Source: Siphonodentalium dalli (Eukaryota > Mollusca > Scaphopoda > Gadilida > Siphonodentaliidae). From it: a stretch of DNA of 64,000 bases. Below are positions 22,826-33,330 of this stretch, one piece after another. The position numbers and the translations under genes are program-made. The notes beneath the pieces are model-generated. The model was not told the origin of the DNA and searched no databases. It worked only from the letters and a program-made list of their open reading frames with translations. The stretch lies in the NCBI GenBank assembly GCA_032622095.1, contig CP136061.1:87354983-87418982 (forward strand), given 5' to 3'. Position 1 is the first letter of the stretch. Each line of letters begins with the position of its first letter.

Positions 22826-23205
22826 ATTGATCTGTGTTTAAGAAAATAGATTGAAAGTTTGTGCTGCCTTCAATTCGGTCTCTGATTCTGGATAATATAT
22901 CATCTGGTTGAGTATTGAAATTATTAGCAAACGATTTCCAGCAAATTACATGTTTACATTCCCAGTGAAAGACATGTTAGTCATTATGACGAAATCGTGG
23001 TAATTTTGACTGACCAATTGTAGTCCAATGGCCGAATTAGTCTTACTATTTTGACTAACAATTTCTTAATCGTTATGACTAACATCACCCTAGTCATTGT
23101 GACTAAATGTTTGACTTAGTCATTATGACTAAGCTAAGTTAGTCACCATGTGGACTAACAGTTGACTAATAAGTTAGTCATATTGACTAATTCTTTTCTT
23201 CAGTG
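22826..23205 (+). repeat. TAGTCAT-rich repeat element, copy 1
   Basis: The first half (GATTGAAAGTTTGTGCTGCC, TCTCTGATTCTGG, ATATCATCTGGTTGA) is repeated at 53881-54000. The second half is a run of TTAGTCATTATGACTAA-type near-palindromes. It ends about 25 bp short of the stop codon of the cysteine-rich gene, so it is probably part of that gene's 3' untranslated region or just beyond it. Confidence 0.65.
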
Positions 23206-23228
23206 TATGGCAACATTGTTTGTGTTCG

Positions 23229-23757
23229 TTACTCGACTATCGACGGTTTTACTCCCATTCCTCTTGAATAAGTCTTCTTCTGACACTGTGTGCCGGTATC
23301 TGTGCTTTCTCCAGTACATCGTGCCCAACAGACCGGGCCCACACCGACATAACCAGTATTACAGGGGGGATAACACAGAGCGACTTGCCGTTCTTCGCCT
23401 TTATCACACACCATTGGCTTTCCGATTCCCCGTGTATTAGACTGCTTAGCGTAGATATGTGGGTTTTTCCTGCACGTGCACCCGTCGTTATGGTACCCTT
23501 CCTTGCAATTTCCACCGCACTGTCGCCGTTTTCCGCAAACGTTGTACCAGGGCCCTCCACAAAGCCCGCATTTATCGTGCCACGGACAGTTACCGACGTC
23601 CCTGCTGTAGATGTGGGCATCGCGCCGGCATAGGGCTCCATCATCTTTGTATCCCGGTTTGCAAGACGCCCAGCATACAGGACCTAAGCCACTGTAACCA
23701 TTGCGACATTTAGGGTAACACAGCGCTCCGCTTTTCTCTGTTCCATCTGGACAGAAT
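23229..23757 (-). CDS. Coding exon 3: repeats 2 and 3, insert and stop
   Basis: The acceptor is TGATTTCTCCAG; the split codon AG+A gives Arg. The frame then stays open for 529 bases to TAA at 23231-23229. It encodes GALCYPKCRNGYSGLGPVCW, a cysteine-rich insert (CGLCGGPWYNVC, CGGNCKEGYHNDGCTC) and VALCYPPCNTGYVGVGPVCW. The tail reads TYSRGMGVKPSIVE. A 131-residue open frame in another register over the same bases is a shadow. Confidence 0.88.
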
Positions 23758-26700
23758 CTGGAGAAATCAGTAAAAATTAATATTAAACGTTCCCCATTCC
23801 AGTTGACACAGAATTACGATATCATAAGATCTGGTAAGATATGAATTATTCTAGGATAGAGAAGTATGTATTATTACTGAGAGCTTTCCGATGAATGGCA
23901 ACAAGCCATATTTCCGACTAAATCCTAAAAAATTACCCATAATTCTGCTGTGGTTAAGGAGTCGATTATTTAGGGCATTACTGTATATATCCTCATGTCG
24001 GGTTTTTTTGGCGATCGGACGTCCGTATCAGTTGATATTGTGGTTAGAATGTAGGGTCGTTTCATAGACTGTATATAAGGTCTATGTAACTATATACCAA
24101 AAAACAAAACGCAGAAGAGAGAGGACTTCAAATAAGCCAATTGTGCCAATGCATTCTCTTATATATGCGAGGCGACCTATTGATGACTTGTTGCCTAATC
24201 CCATTTTTACTTTTTTCTAAATTTGTATCACACTGAAGTGATGTACGTTTTCATGTCTTTCTAGATTAAAACATCGTATATACAATTCGTATTTGCTATT
24301 CTATAAATTAACTATGTTTGTTCGAGTGAAACGAGTTAAAATATAAGCATAATCTTAACTTTACGGTCAATAATGAAAAAAAAAACTCTGATCAAACCCA
24401 TAATTGAACTCGATCTGTATTTTGGCCTGAAAAATCCATATTCAAAATTTGTATCTATTGTAAGTATATATTTGAATGCCCTAGAGGGAAAATAAATACT
24501 GTTTAAACTAAAACGTCGAATGTGAAATATTTTTTGCAATATCCAATGAAAAAAGTGTCTATTTTGGAAAATGTCAAATTTTAATGAAGCGTGACCCAAA
24601 AGCTACATCGACTCGACAATACAATTGTTAATTTCAGTACCAATCTAATACCAGAGGTTATCAAATGATATTACTATCAAACAATATAGCACCATAGCAA
24701 GACAATACTAACAATGATCAGTCGAGCTGCATGCACACAGTGGCACAATACACAAACAATAGTTCGAGTGTACATTATTTGGGTATATTTACACACTAAG
24801 TGTTGTCATTACTAAATCCAGCATTCTGATTGGTCGGCGCCCACGTGGCTAGTTGCAGTTATTTCTCGGTGAATGCGCAACGCCTAATAACACCAAGCTA
24901 ATAACACCATCGATACGTCATTAGGTTTGGAAAGACGAACGCGTAGTGCTTTGGGCGCATTTTGACTCGCGCAGGATTGACTTAATACATCATCGGGTTT
25001 CAACATGAAGAGAAATTGTTCCTATTAACTTTTGCCAAGGGTGCTATTGGGTATTTTGGGCTGATCTTGTCACGATACACTTTTCGATTTAAATATATTT
25101 ACAAAAGTGGCTTTTTCGCTAAATGTATATAAATATAAGGATTAACTGTCATGTGGACTATTTTTATGGAGATGTAACGGTGAGGTAAGTGGACATAACT
25201 TGTATGTAAAACGCTTCGGGTTTTACACAAGTTATGTCCACTTACCTCACCGTTACATCTCCATAAAAACAGTCCACATGACAGTTAATCCTTATATATG
25301 CCGTGTATAATACACACACTTCATACATCTCGCCGAAAATTGCTATAATTTGATCGATAGAAACTTTGAGGTAAATTTAATATCCCATGGCACACAAATT
25401 TCATTTTATGATAAAGCTACTGGTAGATTTGGGTAAAAATTGGGATAGAGTTACCCAGCCTTAAGCAGGTTAATACAATCTCACCTATAACTATTAATTC
25501 ATTGTTGTGATCGAACTGACCGCTACCAGTACATTAATTTATTGAAGTTCAAAGAATGATTTCGGTAGAGATGGGGTTAATATAAGTTGATTGATGTGTT
25601 AATTGTACATGGGACAGTTTGGGTGATTGGCGGAGGGTGATTGACGGAGGGTGATTGGCGGAGGTTGATTGGCGGAGGTTGATTGGCGGAGGGTGATTGG
25701 CGGAGGGTGATTGGCGGAGGGTGATTGGCGGAGTATGATTGGCGGAGGGTGATTGACGGAGGGTGAGTGGCGGAGGTTGATTGGCGGAGGGTGATTGGCG
25801 GAGGGTGATTGTCGGAGGGTGATTGGCGGAGGGTGATTGACGGAGGGTGATTGGCGGAGGGTGATTGGCGGAGGGTGATTGGCGGAGGGTGATTGGCGGA
25901 GGATGATTGGCGGAGGGTGATTGGCGGAGGATTGGCGGAGGGTGATTGGCGGAGGGTGATTGGCGGAGGGTGATTTGCAACAGGTACTGAATTAAAGGTG
26001 CATAATTCGAATTAACGCTGCTAAATTACTATTTCTTTGGCTTCGGGGGGGGGGGGGCAATATTTGATTCGAGTCGAGAAGCCTACACATCAAAGCTCAG
26101 AGACATCAGATATCGATATTTGAATAAAGGTATATATTATTATTTTGGCAAATAATCGATTTTGATGACTGAATCGGCATTTCAAAAATATCACGGACAG
26201 CTAAGATATTATGGAGACGGTAGATTTAGCGCTACGTTTAGATTCGAACGTGTGAGCAGCGCCCTAACCAAATAAAACAAACCCCACAAAAACTCACCCT
26301 CACACCCACCCATGATCCCACCCACCCATGACGCAGAAATTGTGTGCATATAATAAAATCTGAAAGTGAAAGATTTGTTTATTAACATTGCAATCAGAAT
26401 TCAAATCTTTTTCAGTAGGTATTGATATGTATGAATATCGGATATCCGAGAGTATGATACTATACGTGATATTCATGTTATATATAGAGGATCTCACATG
26501 AGTTTCTATTTTATACGGAATTTATCAACCGAGTTCACTAAATTCGATTTGAGCCGAGGTTTACCGAGGCTCAAATAGAATTTAGAGGACGAGGTTGATA
26601 AATTACGTATAAAATAGAACGAGTGTGAGATGCCTTTTATCACATGATCAAATAAACCCGAAGCAACGCGAAATATTCATCGAAAACAACAATCATAAAC

Positions 26701-28241
26701 TACAGCGATCGCCAGTTATTTGAAGAACGCCATGACGTCATCGCACGCGCTGTTATTAAACGTGTCTATTACCGATAATTATGAAACTGCTTTTATGGCC
26801 AAATTATGTGATAAATTATCATGTGTATTGTACATGTTCTTATGTCCCCATGCGAGCCCGCGGGGTAGAATATGCCTACCGCCCACTGCAAGGGGTAATA
26901 ATGCCATAATGCAGCACCCTGTTTGTCGTTGGTGCATCCCGTGAGGTGTGGGCGTAGGGCGGCCGTACCACGTGAGGAATCGAAGTGCGGGTACGGCTTA
27001 GCTCATGTCCACTTTGGTCCTACATCTCTTCAGATACCCGGGTTAAAACGATGATAAACCCTCAATCATTCAATCAATATATATATTATGATATGCACAC
27101 TGAAGTCATATACGTTTTCCTGTCTTTCTAGATTAAAACATCGTATATACAATTCGTAGTTGCTATTCTAAAAATTAACTATGTTTGTTCTAGTGAAACG
27201 AGTTAAAATATAATAATAATCTTAACTTTACGGTCAACAATGACGATCAATTGGAAAACTAAACAGTATATATCCGCAGTCACTTCCAAGTCCAGTCATA
27301 TTGTGATATGTGCGAACCTGGATAATTTATCACATATTAGGAACAAAGGTAACTTTGTAACAATTTATATAAATTTTGGGGTCTTGGGTAACTTTATAAC
27401 ACTTTTGGGATCTTGGGTAACTTTATAACAATTTTGGGATCTTGGGTAAATTTATAACAATTTTGGGATCTTGGGTAACTTTATAACAATGTTATGAACC
27501 TGTACTGGATAATTTATAAAAAATTGGGAACCTGGATAATTAACACAATTTTGGGAACCTGGATAATTAACACAATTTTGGGAACCTGGATAATTAACAC
27601 AATTTTCGGAACCTGGATAATTTATCACAATATATTTTGGGAACCTGGGTAACGTTATCACAATGTTGGGATCATCTGTAACCTTATCAAAATTTGGAGA
27701 TTATAGATAACTTTATAAAACATTTGGGAATCTGTGTAACTATATATCACAAATTCGTGAGTCTTTGTACTAACTGTACTACAATTTTGGAAACGTGGAT
27801 AACTTAAAAAACATTTTTGTGATCCTGGGTAACTTTATCGTAACGAGAGGCCGATCACGATCGGCAGATGTCTAACCCATACCTTGGCGATAGTGATGAG
27901 CTATTTTCAGCTTGGAATCTAAAATCCATAACATTCAATGTAAATCTTCAAAGATTAGAACAATTTTTGTTTTAAATAGGCCCATAACTCTGTTAACAAA
28001 ATCGGATCAAACCCATATTCGAATTCTGTCTGTATTATGGGCTGAGAAACTCACATACCAAATTTGATTTCAGATATATTTTTTATTGCAACATGCGTGA
28101 ATTCTAAGTCGAAGAAAGGCCATAACTCCATAAAAAAACTCGATCTGTATTTTGGCCCGAGAAATCCATATACAAAATTAAGTTCCGATCGGATAGAAAA
28201 TGTTTGAGTTATTACATTATAAAGTGTCCACGGACAGACGG

Positions 28242-28273
<32 letters not shown>

Positions 28274-31018
28274 GCAGACATACATACAGACAGACATACA
28301 GACAGACATACGGACGGACGGACGGACGGGCGAACGAACGAACGACGAGTGGTCAATTCGGACGTCGACACTATGTGTACCATACCACGGTATGGGTACA
28401 CATAAAATCACATATAAATCCGTGAGAATGACACATTCATCGCAGTAACGTGTACTCACCTCAGAACTTTCCCAGCGCCCCGCGTGTGTGTTTTCTTCGT
28501 GCAGACGGCGCCTATATCTGTCGTCAGGGGAGGACATTCTGCCCAACAGACCGTAGCGACCCCTTTATATCCAGCTTTACATGGCTTGTAACAGTAACCA
28601 GTCTGAAGGTCAGAGTATTTCTCTTCGCAACGATCAGCAATAACACAGGCTGAAACATGTCGAAAGTCAAACATTAACGCTCCTAAATTACTATTTCTTT
28701 GGCTTCGAGGGTAAAACATATTTGATTCGAGTCGAGGAAACCACCCATCAAAGCTCAGAGTGATCAGATATAGATTTTTGAAGTTTGTTATTTCTCGAGA
28801 AGTGCAATTAAATGTGGTCCAAAAACACGTGGTCAAAAGGATGGATAACTCTGAAATCAAGTGATAATACGGTCACATTTCGTGATAATTAAGTGCTAAT
28901 ACGGCCATATTTTGTTGAACAAAATGTTGATAAATAACAAGTTTTGGGAAATTTGATACCATAGATGACAGTGGTTAGCATTATTTTGTTGCAATAAATC
29001 GATTCTGATAACTAAAACGTATATACGGAAGAAATTTTGTTGTTGTTGTATCTTGATGATATATGGGGACCGTCGGATTGAGTACATTTTACTTGCATAT
29101 GATTAATTAATTTGTAATAATTACTGTAACCATCGTCCATTCGCACTTGGATACGGAGTAGGTATTGCTTTATGTATTCCGTTGTCCCCGTACTATGTAC
29201 ATTCAAAAGCTCCATATATGGAATGCTACTCCAGAACTTTGACCTGTAGCACTAACAAAACGGAACGGGGCTGGATGGATGCAATATGGCTGCGACTCAG
29301 TGACAAGGCCTATTGACAAATATTATGCGAACACGTGGTTTTATTCCAACATCCCATTACTATTATGGTTTATGTTTTAATTGTAAGTTCGTGATAGTTA
29401 AACATTTCTTACACTGGACATGTGTTTGTATTATATTTACAATTTACAAAATACCGGTTACATGATAGATATAATTTCTTTCAAGCTGAGACCGTGACCA
29501 CGTGGAATTAATATTTACGTTTTCCAAACGTCGGAATAAGCCGAGGTCACTTCGCGCGGTCATCACCAATGTAAACACACTATACACCTAGATTTTTATA
29601 TTATGGTGATGCCTGGTTCGAACTGGAATTCCCCAGCACCGGGGGTAATCACCAATGTAAACATATAATATACACCTCGAGTTTTATAGTATGTTTTTCA
29701 GATTAAAGATCCACCGTGTTGACACCCATAAATAAGTACATATATTTCTCCGCTTCGGGGTGAACGATATTAGATTTGAGTCGAGGAACCCACCATTCAA
29801 AGCTCAGAGCTATTATAGATTTCAATTTTTGAAATCTATTTTTTTTCTGTAACTCGAATTGTAGTCAGCCCAGCAAAAACTCCACCGGAAATATATACGG
29901 ATATGCCGGAAGCCGTAACAATATTTGGGAGGTCACGTTTAGCGGTGATCGGACACAATTCTTGGAATTAAAGACGACGTAAATTATCACCAGAAACAAA
30001 ATTGACAGTATCTTATGATAGTTGGCAGGCGGTCACATATAGTTATATTTATTCCAGATTGTAATGATTGTAATGATTGTAATGAACATACACGAGTTAT
30101 AATGCCATGCCAATGACACGTGCAAGAAGATGTGTGTTTACATTGGTGATGATGCACCGCGTACTGGGGAATTCCAGTTCGAACTTGGCATCACCATAAT
30201 ATACATATTAAAACTGTATGTTCACATTGGTGACGACACGCCGCGCTGGGGAATTCCAGTTCGAAGCAGGCATCACCACAATATATAACTAGATGTATAG
30301 CGTGTTTACATTGGTAATGAGCCCCCACGGGTGTTGGGGAATACCAGTTCGAACCAGGCATCACCATAATATAGAACTCGAGGCGTAGCACCATGCATCA
30401 CCATAATATAGAAATCGAGGCGTAGCACCATGCATCACCATAATATAGAAATCGAGGTATAGAACAAGGCATCACCATAATATAGAACTCGATGTATAGA
30501 ACAAGGCATCACCATAATATAGAAATCGAGGTATAGAACAAGGCATCACCATAATATAGAACTCGAGGTATAGAACAAGGCATCACCATAATTTAGAAAT
30601 CGAGGCGTAGAACAAGGCATCAACATAATATAGAACTCGAGGTATAGAACAAGGTATCACCATAATATAGAAATCGAGGTATAGAACAAGGCATCACCAT
30701 AATATAGAAATCGAGGTATAGAACAAGGCATCACCATAATATAGAAATCGAGGTATAGAACAAGGCATCACCATAATATAGAACTCGAGGCATAGAACAA
30801 AGCATCACCATAATATAGAACTCGAGGCGTAGAACAAGGCATCACCTACTATAGAACTCGAGGCATAGAACAAGGCATCACCATAATATAGAACTCGAGG
30901 CGTAGCACCAGGCATGCACCATAATACAAAATGACAAATATAATATGCACATAATAAGAGTCATGAATCACTTACCTATACAGAATGACAAACATACCAA
31001 GCAGACCAGAAGATTCAT
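23229..31018 (-). CDS. Secreted cysteine-rich protein with GPVCW repeats (three coding exons)
   Basis: Joining 31018-30976, 28649-28460 and 23757-23229 gives 762 bases: 253 residues and TAA. All splice sites are GT-AG, with intron phases 1 and 2. Residues 1-19 are a hydrophobic signal peptide (MNLLVCLVCLSFCI), with a plausible cleavage after VIA. The mature part has three repeats of LCYPxCxxGYxGxGPVCW type, at about residues 34-55, 92-113 and 207-229. Each is followed by a GxxC and a YSRGxG-like stretch. Between repeats 2 and 3 is a divergent cysteine-dense insert (CGLCGGPWYNVCG). There is no transmembrane segment after the signal. I know similar GPVCW repeats from uncharacterised eukaryotic proteins but no established function. 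An extracellular, disulphide-bonded role is inferred. Both introns are loaded with MITEs and minisatellites. Confidence 0.85.
24226..24385 (+). repeat. Dispersed repeat, copy 1 (partner at 27085-27245)
   Basis: TTCTAGATTAAAACATCGTA, then ATACAATTCGTATTTGCTAT and AATCTTAACTTTACGGTCAA, are shared with 27085-27245 at high identity. The following CTGATCAAACCCATAATTGA block is related to 28003-28030. Confidence 0.65.
24784..25295 (+). repeat. 0.5-kb duplicated block with hairpin, copy 2
   Basis: This is a direct repeat of 20736-21238. The hairpin at 25137-25294 is closer to a perfect palindrome than copy 1. Where copy 1 has AACCGTGAGG, this copy has AACGGTGAGG, and its opposite arm changes to match (CCTCACCGTT). 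Confidence 0.8.
25621..25975 (+). repeat. 14-bp minisatellite, about 25 copies
   Basis: The unit GATTGGCGGAGGGT repeats with occasional GACGG, GTCGG or GGTT variants and one short unit near 25927. The minus-strand open frame of 143 residues is simply the array read through, three units per 14 residues. Confidence 0.95.
25997..26130 (+). repeat. MITE M1 fragment
   Basis: AAAGGTGCATAATTCGAATT, CTAAATTACTATTTCTTTGG and the CGAGTCGAGAAGCC stretch match the left arm of 12862-13338. A 13-G run is inserted at about 26046. Confidence 0.65.
26490..26632. repeat. Foldback with arms of about 60 bp
   Basis: ATCTCACATGAGTTTCTATT and TTATACGGAATTTATCAACC on the left are inverted on the right, ending GAACGAGTGTGAGAT. 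The centre pairs AAATTCGATTTGAGCC with GGCTCAAATAGAATTT. Confidence 0.7.
27085..27245 (+). repeat. Dispersed repeat, copy 2
   Basis: This is the partner of 24226-24385, ending CTTAACTTTACGGTCAACAA. The tandem repeat at 27340 starts shortly after it. Confidence 0.6.
27340..27850 (+). repeat. Degenerate tandem repeat of about 27-30 bp
   Basis: Units of the form TTTTGGGATCTTGGGTAACT-TTATAACAA recur about 17 times. An inner group reads TTTTGGGAACCTGGATAATT plus AACACAA. Divergence is higher than in the other arrays here, so it is older. Confidence 0.85.
28001..28345 (+). repeat. Dispersed repeat ending in a GACA/GACG microsatellite
   Basis: A block with TCTGTATTTTGGCCCGAGAA and CAAAATTAAGTTCCGATCGG ends in (GACA)n-(GACG)n at about 28236-28345. 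A GGCC(T/C)GAGAAATCCATAT string also occurs near 24421. Open frames through the microsatellite are artefacts. Confidence 0.7.
28460..28649 (-). CDS. Coding exon 2: first GPVCW-type repeat
   Basis: The exon follows the acceptor ACATGTTTCAG and ends CTGAG before GTGAGTAC. It contains TGYCYKPCKAGYKGVATVCW, where ATVCW replaces the usual GPVCW, then CPPLTTDIGAVC and THTRGAGK. The next intron is phase 2. An M1 MITE begins about 20 bases upstream of the acceptor. Confidence 0.85.
28670..28880 (+). repeat. MITE M1 fragment at an exon boundary
   Basis: AACGCTCCTAAATTACTATT, TTTGGCTTCGAGGGTAAAAC and TCAAAGCTCAGAGTGATCAG match one arm of 12862-13338. Its left edge lies about 20 bases from the exon 2 acceptor of the cysteine-rich gene. 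Confidence 0.7.
28881..29535. other. Intron 1 sequence, nothing recognised
   Basis: No exon or structured repeat is apparent apart from a (GTT)n tract at about 29037-29050. Confidence 0.4.
29540..30384. repeat. Units of about 100 bp, in two orientations, that precede the 37-bp satellite
   Basis: Copies carrying GTTTACATTGGTGA, GGGGAATTCCAGTTCG and GGCATCACCATAATATA lie at about 30125-30205, 30215-30300 and 30300-30380. Inverse copies lie at about 29560-29690. The last part of the unit (CAGGCATCACCATAATATAG) is the core of the 37-bp satellite that follows. An M1 remnant sits at 29745-29850. Confidence 0.65.
30385..30912 (+). repeat. 37-bp satellite, about 14 copies
   Basis: The unit is ATAATATAGAACTCGAGGTA plus TAGAACAAGGCATCACC. 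The variants CTCGAGG/ATCGAGG and GTA/GCGTA alternate. It lies in intron 1 and ends about 60 bases from the donor of the signal-peptide exon. Confidence 0.92.
30976..31018 (-). CDS. Coding exon 1: signal peptide
   Basis: The start ATG is at 31018-31016. The exon encodes 14 residues plus one base and ends at the donor GTAAGTGATT (intron from 30975, phase 1). A signal peptide on a small phase-1 exon is typical of animal secreted proteins. A TTGTTTTGTTCAG acceptor 53 bases before the ATG (exon from 31071) suggests the 5' UTR is split. Confidence 0.8.
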
Positions 31019-31184
31019 CGTGAATTTGGTTCCTCGACTCCCTCGATGCTATTCTGGTTTATCACGTTGATCTGAACAAAACAACGAAAGTTTCCATAAT
31101 ATCCGCCGAATGAATTGGCTATGATATTTTGTAACATGATTATGATGTATTTGGGGACCTACTATTACCCACAGAACTTCCTGA

Positions 31185-32130
31185 TGTGTGTGTGTGTCAA
31201 CCATTAGACTCATGATGTGTGTGTCGGCCATTTAAATTCATGATGTGTGTGTCGACCATTTAAATGCATGCTATGTGTGTCGATTATTTAAATTCATGAT
31301 GTGTGTGTCGACCATTTACATTCATGATGTGTATGTCGACCATTTAAATTCATGATGTGTGGGCCGATTATTTAAATTCATGCTGTGTGTCGACTATTTA
31401 AATTCATTCTGTGTGTCGACCATTTAAATTCATTCTGTGTGTGTCGATTATTTCAACTCATGCTGTGTGTCGACCATTTACATTCATGATGTGTATGTCG
31501 ACCATTTAAATTCATGCTGTGTGTGTCGACTATTTAAAATCATGCTGTGTGTCGACCATTTAAATTCATGCTGTGTGTGTCGATTATTTCAACTCATGCT
31601 GTGTGTCGACCATTTACATTCATGATGTGTATGTCGACCATTTAAATTCATGATGTGTGGGTCGATTATTTAAATTCATGCTGTGTGTGTCGACTATTTA
31701 AATTCATGCTGTGTGTCGACCATTTAAATTCATGCTGTGTGTGTCGATTATTTCAACTCATGCTGTGTGTCGACCATTTACATTCATGATGTGTATGTCG
31801 ATTATTTAAATTCATGCTGTGTGTGTCGACTATTTAAATTCATGCTGTGTGTCGACCATTTAATTTCATGCTGTGTGTGTCGATTATTTCAATACATGCT
31901 GTGTGTCGACCATTTACATTCATGATGTGTGTGTCCACCATTTAAATTCATGCTGTACGTGTCGATTATTTAAATTCATGCTGTGTGTGTCGATCATTTA
32001 AATTCCGCTGGGTGTCAATTTAAACGCATGCGGTTTATGTCGATCATTTCAATTCATGCTATGTTATTGAATCAATCAAATCCTTCTGGGTATGTCGACA
32101 ATTTAAATGTCTGATGTGTGTGTTGTCCAT
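31185..32130 (+). repeat. Tandem repeat of about 27-29 bp, GTGTGTCGACCATTTAAATTC family
   Basis: More than 30 units of GTGTGTCGA(C/T)(C/T)ATTTAAATTC plus ATG(A/C)T form the array. Several units combine into a larger block that repeats (compare 31437-31625 with 31737-31925), so higher-order structure is present. Open frames across it are artefacts. Confidence 0.92.
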
Positions 32131-32182
32131 TTAAATGAATACTTAATCGGAGGGGTGATTAAATATTGTTTAATATATAATC

Positions 32183-32388
32183 CCAACCACAGGGGACACA
32201 CGCGCGGGATCACTATATTAAATACAACCACAGGGGACACACGCGCGGGATCACTATATTAAATAGAACCACAGGGGACACACGCGCGGGATCACTATAT
32301 TAAATACAACCACAGGGGACACACGCGCGGATCACTATATTAAATACAACCACAGGGGACACACGCGCGGGATCACTATATTAAATAC
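32183..32388 (+). repeat. 41-bp tandem repeat, five copies
   Basis: The unit ACCACAGGGGACACACGCGC plus GGGATCACTATATTAAATACA is repeated nearly without change; one copy has lost a G. Confidence 0.95.
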
Positions 32389-32866
32389 AGATATATTAAG
32401 ATTGAACTTATAAGATTCTATCGAGGATTAACATTGACTAAATAACGGAGATATTTGAAGACGTGCTTTTACCGATTGCGTGCATGTCCTGGGGTGTCCG
32501 ATTGCAATATTAATTAATATTTACTCTGGGCCGGGTTAGATATCTATCTATATATCACATGAAACCCTTATAATATCATTGGAAAATTCATGACTTATTT
32601 TCTTAGTGTTAATCGCCGCGATACTTGGCATTGCGCCAAGTAAATTACCGCGCGGATTAATACTATTTATAAAACAAAGAGGCAAATTGGGGGACTATAT
32701 GTTTCGTCGCAAAGCAGAGCGCGCAATACTCACGTATAGGTTGTGAAGCGTCTCAGCCAACGCCGTGCATCTATGAATTTTACATTCATTTTTCAACTCC
32801 TTTTATAGATTTGGATTTATTAAAAAGGCAAAAGCTCTAGTTTTTGTCATGTTATATACAAGATCA

Positions 32867-33002
32867 TCAACTCGTTATGTTGGGATATAAGATTTTATGA
32901 AACTCGTTTGATAAATTTGATTAACAAATCGTCTACGATTTGTTGTGAATCAAATTTATCAAACTCGTTTCATAAAATCTTATATCCCAACATAACCCGT
33001 TG
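32867..33002. repeat. Near-perfect palindrome with arms of about 65 bp
   Basis: CAACTCGTTATGTTGGGATA through AACAAATCGT is followed by the inverse, centred on CTACG. An extra partial copy, ATATCCCAACATAACTCGTT, follows at 33036-33055. Confidence 0.8.
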
Positions 33003-33330
33003 AAGATCCTCTATATACAGGGGAGATCATTCTATATATCCCAACATAACTCGTTGGAGATCCTCTATATCTAACACGATACGAATCAAATGAAAAAAAA
33101 CCTCATATAGTTTACTTACCTGAGCCGAACGAAAGGACTGTTGCTCCCAACTTCTTACCACCCGAATGTTCAGAGAGGTTCTTCTTACCACACAAACGGT
33201 CTTCTCTAGTCACGTGTGATTTCAAACGTCTAAAGTGACCACTTAATGAGCTTTCGGCTTTAAGTGACCATATGCCCACATGCATGTTCAAGGAAAGTAT
33301 CACTTGACGGGAGTTATACAACCGATAAGC

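Larger units (their letters stand above)
23758..28459 (-). other. Intron 2 of the cysteine-rich gene
   Basis: The 4.7-kb phase-2 intron holds the second hairpin block (24784-25295), a 14-bp minisatellite, M1 fragments, a foldback, a 27-29-bp tandem repeat and a GACA-type microsatellite. No further exon was seen in it, though a skipped cassette exon cannot be excluded. Confidence 0.7.
31071..33120 (-). other. Putative 5' UTR intron of the cysteine-rich gene
   Basis: On the minus strand, GGCTCAG/GTAAGTAAAC at 33120/33119 is a strong donor and TTGTTTTGTTCAG/ATCAACG at 31072/31071 is a plausible acceptor. Joining them would add a noncoding first exon. A TTTAAATA string near 33357 on the minus strand could be a TATA-like element. 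All of this is inference from consensus sites. Confidence 0.3.

Noticed and set aside
23249-23644. 131-residue minus-strand frame beginning MMEPYAGAMPTS
   Set aside because: It overlaps exon 3 of the cysteine-rich gene in the wrong register; the spliced frame with regular cysteines is clearly the real one.
25549-25980. 143-residue repetitive minus-strand frame
   Set aside because: It is the 14-bp minisatellite translated; 14 bp times three gives the 14-residue period.
28200-28448. Frames rich in TDRQTDRQ on both strands
   Set aside because: They are the GACA/GACG microsatellite translated.
31185-32388. Possible CRISPR-like array
   Set aside because: Units are contiguous tandem repeats without unique spacers, and the setting is eukaryotic. 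The same applies to the arrays at 5431, 30385 and 56690.
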